Assembly (NCBI GenBank): GCA_030646745.1
Contig: JAUSKV010000005.1
Span: 1-10,772 of the forward strand
Length of the DNA: 10,772 nt
DNA from: Sulfurimonas sp.
GTDB taxonomy: Bacteria > Campylobacterota > Campylobacteria > Campylobacterales > Sulfurimonadaceae
Direction: 5' to 3'
Both the position numbers and the translations under genes were made by a program. The notes under the pieces were generated by a model. The model saw only the letters and a program-made list of their open reading frames with translations. It ran no database searches and was not told the DNA's origin. How positions within the stretch are numbered: the stretch's first letter is position 1; each line of letters opens with the position of its first letter. Below, piece by piece: positions 5,148 to 10,772 of this stretch.

Positions 5148-7247
5148 TTATTTCTTCCCCCAAACACTAACCTCTGCAACGCTGTGCTGAAACTTCCTGT
5201 GCGTCTCTCTTATGACAAACTCCAAATCTTCTACATGTAAAAGCTCAAAATCTTTACTCAAAATCTCTTTAAGCGTATCAATGGTTTTTATATCTTTGCC
5301 GCTCTCATCTTTATAACCGCCGAGCCAGAACTCTTTTTTGGTAGAGCTCTCCTGCCATGTGTATGGGGAGGTTAGTATCAAGACCCCATCACTGTTCAAT
5401 CTCTCGTAAACGCTATCCAAAAAGAGTTTTGGGTTATATAGTCTGTCTATGAGATTTGTCGCCATAACTAAATCGTAAGAGTGAAAATTTGGTTTTAGGT
5501 TACAAGCATCGCCCTGCCAAAAGGCTACTTTCTCTTTTATGTTTTCATACCCGAGTTCTTCTATTGTAATTCTTTTATCTGAAATTAAATCGCCCTCTTC
5601 TTTCGAATGAAATGCAAGATAGCCCTCACACTTCAGTTTTACACCCACACCGATAAATCTGGCAGAAAAGTCAATACCCTCAACCTCATCAAAGCTCTTT
5701 GCCAGTTCAAAAGTTGCCCTTCCTGTTGCACAACCCAAATCCAGTGCTTTTGTTTTATTTATTGCAAACTTAGAGGCTATTTTTGCACATTCCTCGGCAA
5801 AATTTTTCACGCCGAAATATTCATCGCCGTACTGAAACTCGCAGTACTGCGACACAAGCTCGTCGCTCTCGTAAACATCGTTTTGTATCTTTACTTCGCT
5901 CTTTGAGATGACATATCTAAACCCTGCGTTTTGAAAAAAGTGTCTGCGAAATGCGTAACGGGAGTGCTTCATTATAATATTTCCGCTGCTTGCCCACGAC
6001 GAGCCGAGTATAAGTGCGTGCCTGTTATCAAATGTCGGAGTTGAAAAGTCATCATACGCCTCGTGGATTTCAAAGCCGTCAAATCCAAAAATTGGCGTTC
6101 TACTCCATTGCCAAACATTCCCGACCACATCGCCAAACTCTTTGAACATGAACTTACTAACGGGGCATGCGCTGAAATAATGGGCAAAGTTCAGATTTGC
6201 CGTTTTGTCATCAAAATCCGGTAAATCAACCAAACCTGCATGCTCATAAATGGCTCTAAACTCCGCTTCACTCGGCAGGCTGTAAGTCACTCCCTCTTTT
6301 TTACTCTTAAATCTGCAAAATGCCTCGGCTTCGAGCGCATTTACATCGACAGGCCAGTTGAGTGGCATGTTGATTATTGAATGGAGTGTTCTGTATTTGA
6401 ATATTCCGTTTTCTAGAACCCAAAATGGCGGATGTTTTGCTTTGCGGATGTCTAAAAACTTCTTCCCCTCATCATCCCAAAATTCTCTGTTTTCATACCC
6501 GCCATCCTGCACAAACTCCATAAATTCACCGTTGCTTACCAGATATTTTGAAGCCTGAAACTCTGCTACATCCTCTTCATACTTTCCATACTCATTGTCC
6601 CAACCGTAAAGGCGGTGCGATTTTTCTTTGCCTAGTCGCACATGGCTTGAGGGAATTGTGAGCATCTCATTTTTTGGAGCTTCGCCTACTTCTTGGCAAA
6701 TGGTAAACTCTGCCACCTCTTTTACAAATTCAACTGGCATCTGTCTATGCAAAACTAAAGAGGTTTCCACATGGATTCTCTCATGCTCAATCGCCATCAA
6801 AACTACCCATATGTCGGAGTTTTGTGTGATTGGCAAAGTAAGAGGCATATGGGTTATCAGCACATCCACAAGAGTTCTCACCTTGTCACGATACTCTCGA
6901 ACTTCGCTCACTTTTGGCCATTTGTAACTACTGCTTGAAATATCGTCCCATGCCATTTCATCCACGCCAATGGCAAAAATGGATTCAAAATTTGGATTGA
7001 TTCTCTCTTTGATTATTTTCATTAGAATGAGTTTGTTGATAAAAAAAGTTGCGGTATGTCCAAAATAGAATATCATAGGATGGCGCGTCGGCTCCGATTT
7101 TTTGTAAAAAACCTCATCCTCTTTTAAGAGCTCAAAAGTCTTCTCAAACAAATCAAAAGTTTTATGAAAATAGTTCCGTATCTCTTGGCGTTTTAATTCA
7201 GGATTGTTCCCATCAAGTAGCGGCGGGTATGTGCTAAACTCTCTCAA
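5148..7247 (-). CDS. ovoA: 5-histidylcysteine sulfoxide synthase / methyltransferase OvoA
   Basis: This is the first enzyme of ovothiol A biosynthesis. Its non-heme iron domain uses O2 to couple cysteine to C5 of histidine as a sulfoxide, and its C-terminal domain later N-methylates the 5-thiohistidine with S-adenosylmethionine. The 699 residues match the usual two-part family length. Residues ~20-185 form a DinB-like helical region with predicted iron ligands H64 (FYFGHTATFF) and H155/H159 (IEHERIHVETS). Residues ~195-450 form an FGE-sulfatase-type domain (FQASKYLVSNGEF, LPSEAEFR, GDVVGNVWQWSRTP, GSSWASSG, FRRHFFQNAGFRYV). Residues ~465-699 form a class I methyltransferase (ALDLGCATGRATFEL, then GIDFSARFI). 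The start is TTG at 7247 with AAAAGG 7 bases before it; an in-frame TAA at 7265 leaves no better upstream start. The gene is divergent from pgeF, with 53 bases between. The next same-strand intact enzyme beyond the restriction island is a C-S lyase. Confidence 0.95.
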   Translation of the reverse strand: MREFSTYPPLLDGNNPELKRQEIRNYFHKTFDLFEKTFELLKEDEVFYKKSEPTRHPMIFYFGHTATFFINKLILMKIIKERINPNFESIFAIGVDEMAWDDISSSSYKWPKVSEVREYRDKVRTLVDVLITHMPLTLPITQNSDIWVVLMAIEHERIHVETSLVLHRQMPVEFVKEVAEFTICQEVGEAPKNEMLTIPSSHVRLGKEKSHRLYGWDNEYGKYEEDVAEFQASKYLVSNGEFMEFVQDGGYENREFWDDEGKKFLDIRKAKHPPFWVLENGIFKYRTLHSIINMPLNWPVDVNALEAEAFCRFKSKKEGVTYSLPSEAEFRAIYEHAGLVDLPDFDDKTANLNFAHYFSACPVSKFMFKEFGDVVGNVWQWSRTPIFGFDGFEIHEAYDDFSTPTFDNRHALILGSSWASSGNIIMKHSRYAFRRHFFQNAGFRYVISKSEVKIQNDVYESDELVSQYCEFQYGDEYFGVKNFAEECAKIASKFAINKTKALDLGCATGRATFELAKSFDEVEGIDFSARFIGVGVKLKCEGYLAFHSKEEGDLISDKRITIEELGYENIKEKVAFWQGDACNLKPNFHSYDLVMATNLIDRLYNPKLFLDSVYERLNSDGVLILTSPYTWQESSTKKEFWLGGYKDESGKDIKTIDTLKEILSKDFELLHVEDLEFVIRETHRKFQHSVAEVSVWGKK

Positions 7248-7254
7248 TAATAAG

Positions 7255-7260
7255 CCTTTT
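7255..7260 (-). promoter_or_regulatory. Ribosome binding site supporting the TTG start of ovoA
   Basis: Read leftwards, AAAAGG is followed by 7 bases (CTTATTA) and TTG. No ATG or GTG lies between the in-frame stop at 7263-7265 and this TTG, and the TTG is correctly spaced. A weak start codon would keep translation of this large enzyme low. Confidence 0.6.
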
Positions 7261-7289
7261 TTTTAATTTCTCTATTGTAGCAAATTAGC

Positions 7290-7295
7290 TATAAT
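7290..7295 (+). promoter_or_regulatory. -10 box TATAAT immediately before the pgeF start codon
   Basis: A consensus TATAAT ends 5 bases before the ATG at 7301. Normal spacing would place the transcription start at about 7301-7303, at the start codon itself. The bases between are all T and there is no Shine-Dalgarno sequence. Together these suggest a leaderless or near-leaderless mRNA. An upstream promoter within or before ovoA is the alternative. Confidence 0.5.
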
Positions 7296-7300
7296 TTTTT

Positions 7301-8053
7301 ATGCAATTAATCAAAAGTAACCTACTCAACAATTTTTCAAATCTCACACACGCTTTTACCACAAGAGAGGAAGGAGCAAGCCAAAAGCCTTATAGCTCTT
7401 TGAATCTTGCTTGGCATGTGGGCGATGATGCGCAGCATGTGGAGACAAACCATGAACTTTTGAGCGAAAAGCTTGGATATGATAAAAACTCGCTTATTCA
7501 CATGAAACAGATTCACTCCAATTTGGTTCATGTGGTAAACGAAGAGGATGATTTTTTCACACCAAAAAGCTGCGATGCTCTTATTACAAACAAAAAAAAC
7601 ACTCCTCTAATGGTGATGGTGGCGGATTGCTCACCTCTGCTTTTTTATGATAATAAACAAAAAGTGATAGCAGTTGCACATGCAGGCAGAGCCGGGGCAT
7701 TTTACAATATTGTCAAAAATGTTGTTGACTCTTTTGTAAGTGAGTTTGCATGTGAACCGCAAAATATTTATGTAACTGTAGGTGCAAGTATCAGTGTCTG
7801 CTGCTATGAGGTCGGGCAAGAGATTTATGAAGAGGCATGTGCAATCGGTTTGGAGTATGCAGTGAATAAAAAAGAGAAGAGCTATTATTTGGATGTTAGC
7901 AAAATTTTACAAACGCAACTCTTAGCATGCGGCATTCAAAAAGAGCATGTTGAAATCTCAGATGCCTGCACATGTTGCGAACATGAGAGCTATTTCTCCT
8001 ATAGAAAAAGCGGAGTGACCGGCAGGTTTGCCGGGGTTATTGCCCTGAAATAG
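7301..8053 (+). CDS. pgeF: PgeF/YfiH/YlmD-family protein (purine nucleoside phosphorylase-type laccase-domain protein)
   Basis: The 250-residue length is standard for the family. Members were once called multicopper polyphenol oxidases. Characterised homologues act on purine nucleosides (phosphorylase and adenosine deaminase activity), and E. coli YfiH has also been linked to cell-wall precursor quality control. Family landmarks are an N-terminal THAFTTREEGAS (16-27) with SLNLAWHVGDD (33-43), MKQIHSNLVHVV (68-79), CDALITNKKNTPLMVMVADCSPLLFYD (from 91), VIAVAHAGRAG (122-132) and CCYEVG (167-172). The presumed zinc ligands H72, C110 and H127 are all present. The C-terminus has CTCCEHESYFSYR and GRFAGVIAL, as usual. 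The first ATG at 7301 gives the normal N-terminus although no ribosome site precedes it. It ends 5 bases from the convergent GGDEF-EAL gene, leaving no room for a separate terminator. Confidence 0.93.
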   Translation: MQLIKSNLLNNFSNLTHAFTTREEGASQKPYSSLNLAWHVGDDAQHVETNHELLSEKLGYDKNSLIHMKQIHSNLVHVVNEEDDFFTPKSCDALITNKKNTPLMVMVADCSPLLFYDNKQKVIAVAHAGRAGAFYNIVKNVVDSFVSEFACEPQNIYVTVGASISVCCYEVGQEIYEEACAIGLEYAVNKKEKSYYLDVSKILQTQLLACGIQKEHVEISDACTCCEHESYFSYRKSGVTGRFAGVIALK

Positions 8054-8058
8054 CTTTA

Positions 8059-10772
8059 TTAGCCTTGCAAAAGTTTTTCAAACTCCGCCGCGGGAACAGG
8101 TTTGCTTTTTAGATACCCTTGAAACATCATACACCCTTTCTCTTTTAAAAACTCTAGCTGGTCTTCGCGCTCCACACCCTCTGCTAGGAGCTGAAATCCG
8201 AGTGCTTCTCCCATGGCAATAATTGCGCTTACTATTGCCATGTCGTCCATATCATAAGGGATATCATCTACAAAACTTTTGTCTATTTTGAGTACATCGA
8301 TAGGAAATCGTTTGAGATAACTCAGAGATGAGTAGCCTGTGCCAAAATCATCAATTGCCAAGCGAATTCCTTTTGCACGAAGGAGATGGAGCATCTCAAC
8401 TGTCTCTTCCTCCCTTTGCATTAAGGCACTCTCTGTCAGTTCCAGTTCCAGATGATTTGCTTTATATCCGCTCTTTTTGAGAGCTTGTTCTACCATTAAC
8501 GGGATATTTTGAAAACGAACTTGATGTGCCGAGACATTTACTGCCAATGTTAAACGATGTCCAAGGTCAAGCCAAATTTTACCCTGTCTGCATGTCTCAT
8601 TTAAAACCCACTCTCCAATACTGCTTATAAGTCCAAGCTCTTCTGCTATTGGAATAAATTCTATCGGAGGGACAAGCCCCTTTTGCGGATGATTCCATCG
8701 CACCAACGCCTCCGCACCAAGGATACGCCCTGAAGCGATATGAACCTGTGGCTGGTAATAGACTTCAAACTCATTCTTTTCAATAGCGCGGCGCAAATCA
8801 TTTTCGCACTCTATTCTTTTACGCGCCAACTCCGTAAGTTCATCCGTATAGTAGCTATACGTTCCTCGTCCATCCGCTTTTGATTTATAAAGTGCAGTGT
8901 CAGAGTGTTGCAGAAGGTCTGATGCATTAGTTCCATCATTAGGGTAAAGTGCTATTCCTACGCTTACCCCAACATGAATTACAGCTTTGGCAGATAATTT
9001 ATAATCCAAAGAGAGCGTATGAATCATCTCGGATGCAAGTCGTCCTGCATCCTCCGGATGTGTCAAATTTTCCAAGATTACAGCAAATTCATCTCCGCCG
9101 ATACGACCCACAATGTCGCCTTCTCTCAGACGCGAAGAAAAACTGCTTGCGATATATTGAAGCAACTCATCTCCGGAATTGTGTCCGTAACTATCATTTA
9201 TATCTTTAAAACGATCCAAATCAAACACTAGAAATGCTACCCGTGTTTTGTTGCGTTTTGCTTGTTCTATTGAATTTTGCAGATGCGACATCAAAAGAGT
9301 ACGATTTGCCAGCCCCGTCAAAGAGTCATAGTTTGCAAGTGTTTCAAGTTTTTCTTGATAGAGCTTTTGCTCCGTAATATCTTGAACCATTCCAATTCCT
9401 GAAAAAAGTTTCCCGGACGCATCTATTTCGAGTTTAGCATACTCTTTTACCCATTTTGTCTCATTTTTTACAATAATGCGATGTTCAACTTCATATTTTG
9501 CCCCTCTTAACGCCTCTTGCCAAGCGTTATTAACCATTTTCATATCATCTGGATGGATTTGCTCCAAAAATGAGCCGTAGGTGAGTGGGGTATCTTTTGA
9601 GACTCCAAAAATTCTATAAGTTTCATCGGACCATTCCAAAATATTATTTTCTACATTGATCCTCCAGCTCCCGATTTTCGCCAATTTTTGTACATTTGCA
9701 AGATCATTATCTTTGCGAATTATCTCATTTTCATGTTCTATCTGCTCTGTAAAATCCTGAAAAATTCCCAGAGCTTTGATTGGATTATTCTCTTTATCAT
9801 ATTGAAATTCCGTGTGTGTTTTAATCCACTTAAAGCCGCCGTTTATATCGTGCACTTTATATATGGATGCATGTCTTTTACTTTTTTTAGAGGCATCAAA
9901 GAGTTGATATTGAACTCTCTCTTTATCCTCCGGTGCGAAATGTTTTATAACTTCGCCAAAAGGTATCTTCTTTTTATTCTCTATGCCAAAAATTTTATAA
10001 GCTTCTTGGCTGCCGGAGAATTCATCCCGCTCAATGTCCCATTCCCATGTTCCGATATGTGCGAGTGTTTGGATGTTATCCATCTCTTCATTTTTATGTT
10101 TTCGCTCACTTATATCCCGTGCGATTCCAATAACTCCAATCACCTTTCCAGTACTGTCTTTCATGGGTGTTTTTATCGTTTCAAAAAAACCTTCATGACT
10201 GCCATCCCCAAATTTTAAAAATTCATCATTTGTTCGGGAGCCGCCTGCTACTATTGCTATTTTGTCATGTTCACGAAAAAAATCGGCTAACTCTGCATCC
10301 ACAAAATCAAAATCACTTTTCCCGATAATTTCTGATTCTTTTGCATTAAAAAGACGTTCAAACATCTCATTACATGCCAAAAATATGCCATTTGTATCTT
10401 TGAGCCATATCAAATCCGGAATAGTATTTATGAGTGTATGGAAAAATATTTTTTGTTCTGTGAGTTCTTTTTTTTGCTTAAAAAGCTTGGAAATAGTCTC
10501 ATTTTTTTGCTCAATTGACTTGATTAAATGTTCAAAATAACTGCCATGGATAGCATGAAGCAGATCATGGCGGCTTATCATTCCGACCAAATTTTGCAAC
10601 TCATCCACCACTATAAGTTGATGAACCCCATGTTTTTTCATCTGCGTTACAGCTTCATGTATAAAAATATCATCTTTTATCACTTTAAAATCGGCTTGCG
10701 AAAGTGATTCAACGCTCTTGTCTCTAATATCTTTGTCTCTCGTATGCCATTGCGCAATATCGCGCTCTGTAA
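8059..10772 (-). CDS. CBS-PAS-PAS-PAS-GGDEF-EAL cyclic-di-GMP turnover protein (5' end beyond window)
   Basis: The frame stays open to the right edge. A GTG at 10683 lies inside a CBS domain and is not the true start, so 903 residues are visible and the N-terminus is missing. Numbered from the right edge, the end of a first CBS motif (TERDI) comes first, then a second CBS (~22-72, HQLIVVDE...LVGMISRHDLL), a charged helical linker, PAS 1 (~109-224), PAS 2 (~232-346), PAS 3 (~357-469), GGDEF (~476-639) and EAL (~654-899). The cyclase motif GGDEF (558-562) and the inhibitory site R549-x2-D552 are intact. EAL catalytic residues are all present: E687, N745, E777, D807/D808, K828, E864 and Q884. 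The protein could therefore both make and break c-di-GMP, with PAS and CBS inputs deciding. There is no transmembrane segment in the visible part, so it is probably cytosolic. The sensed signal is unknown. Confidence 0.95.
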   Translation of the reverse strand, partial: TERDIAQWHTRDKDIRDKSVESLSQADFKVIKDDIFIHEAVTQMKKHGVHQLIVVDELQNLVGMISRHDLLHAIHGSYFEHLIKSIEQKNETISKLFKQKKELTEQKIFFHTLINTIPDLIWLKDTNGIFLACNEMFERLFNAKESEIIGKSDFDFVDAELADFFREHDKIAIVAGGSRTNDEFLKFGDGSHEGFFETIKTPMKDSTGKVIGVIGIARDISERKHKNEEMDNIQTLAHIGTWEWDIERDEFSGSQEAYKIFGIENKKKIPFGEVIKHFAPEDKERVQYQLFDASKKSKRHASIYKVHDINGGFKWIKTHTEFQYDKENNPIKALGIFQDFTEQIEHENEIIRKDNDLANVQKLAKIGSWRINVENNILEWSDETYRIFGVSKDTPLTYGSFLEQIHPDDMKMVNNAWQEALRGAKYEVEHRIIVKNETKWVKEYAKLEIDASGKLFSGIGMVQDITEQKLYQEKLETLANYDSLTGLANRTLLMSHLQNSIEQAKRNKTRVAFLVFDLDRFKDINDSYGHNSGDELLQYIASSFSSRLREGDIVGRIGGDEFAVILENLTHPEDAGRLASEMIHTLSLDYKLSAKAVIHVGVSVGIALYPNDGTNASDLLQHSDTALYKSKADGRGTYSYYTDELTELARKRIECENDLRRAIEKNEFEVYYQPQVHIASGRILGAEALVRWNHPQKGLVPPIEFIPIAEELGLISSIGEWVLNETCRQGKIWLDLGHRLTLAVNVSAHQVRFQNIPLMVEQALKKSGYKANHLELELTESALMQREEETVEMLHLLRAKGIRLAIDDFGTGYSSLSYLKRFPIDVLKIDKSFVDDIPYDMDDMAIVSAIIAMGEALGFQLLAEGVEREDQLEFLKEKGCMMFQGYLKSKPVPAAEFEKLLQG

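Noticed and set aside
5607..5906. 99-codon rightward frame rich in cysteine
   Set aside because: It is antisense to the ovoA methyltransferase domain, with no ribosome site and no family resemblance.
9688..10218. 176-codon rightward open frame with hydrophobic stretches
   Set aside because: It is a shadow of the PAS region of the c-di-GMP gene; the hydrophobicity comes from reading coding sequence in antisense.
10681..10683. GTG as the start of the GGDEF-EAL protein
   Set aside because: The same frame continues upstream to the window edge with CBS-like residues (TERDI), so the real start lies outside.
1..10772. CRISPR arrays, tRNA or rRNA genes, insertion sequences
   Set aside because: No regularly spaced repeats, cloverleaf-like segments or transposase-like frames were seen on either strand.

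Overview
The window looks like a chromosomal segment of a sulfur-oxidising Campylobacterota, most likely Sulfurimonas or a close relative. This is inferred from an AT-rich sequence, a dimeric all-alpha dUTPase of the Campylobacter type, tightly packed genes with very short spacers, T-rich promoters with good -10 boxes, and a long CBS-PAS-GGDEF-EAL signalling protein. No species can be fixed without a database search. The window is almost fully coding: no gene-free stretch exceeds 300 bases, and the longest spacers are 81, 113, 98 and 53 bases.

Left part (1-2700). A 3'-truncated dUTPase gene runs leftwards off the edge. It is divergent from a 56-residue cysteine-containing protein, which overlaps tail to tail with a leftward cluster. 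In order of transcription that cluster is a MalY/PatB-type PLP-dependent C-S lyase (1516-2700), a 74-residue hypothetical protein (1290-1514) and a YhbP-like split-barrel flavin-type protein (863-1285).

Middle part (2722-5049). This is a restriction-modification island. A C5-cytosine methyltransferase of the HaeIII/NgoPII/HaeII-like group (leftward) is divergent from an unrecognised 301-residue protein with a PD-(D/E)XK-like pattern, the likely cognate endonuclease (rightward). Between them lie 113 bases with a perfect 15-base inverted repeat. Converging on the endonuclease gene is a 96-codon leftward fragment that reads as the N-terminus of an NgoPII-type (GGCC) endonuclease. It is cut just before its catalytic E-x-K, at the stop codon of the 301-residue gene. 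I read this as one restriction system having replaced part of an older one.

Right part (5148-10772). A complete ovoA (5-histidylcysteine sulfoxide synthase plus methyltransferase; TTG start) is divergent from a PgeF/YfiH-family gene with a -10 box almost touching its ATG. That gene converges, with a 5-base gap, on a large c-di-GMP enzyme that runs off the right edge (its 5' end lies outside).

Working together. OvoA makes the histidine-cysteine sulfoxide intermediate of ovothiol and needs a PLP-dependent C-S lyase (OvoB) for the next step. The leftward MalY-like lyase lies on the same strand, separated from ovoA only by the restriction island. An ovothiol gene pair interrupted by the island is therefore an attractive but unproven reading.
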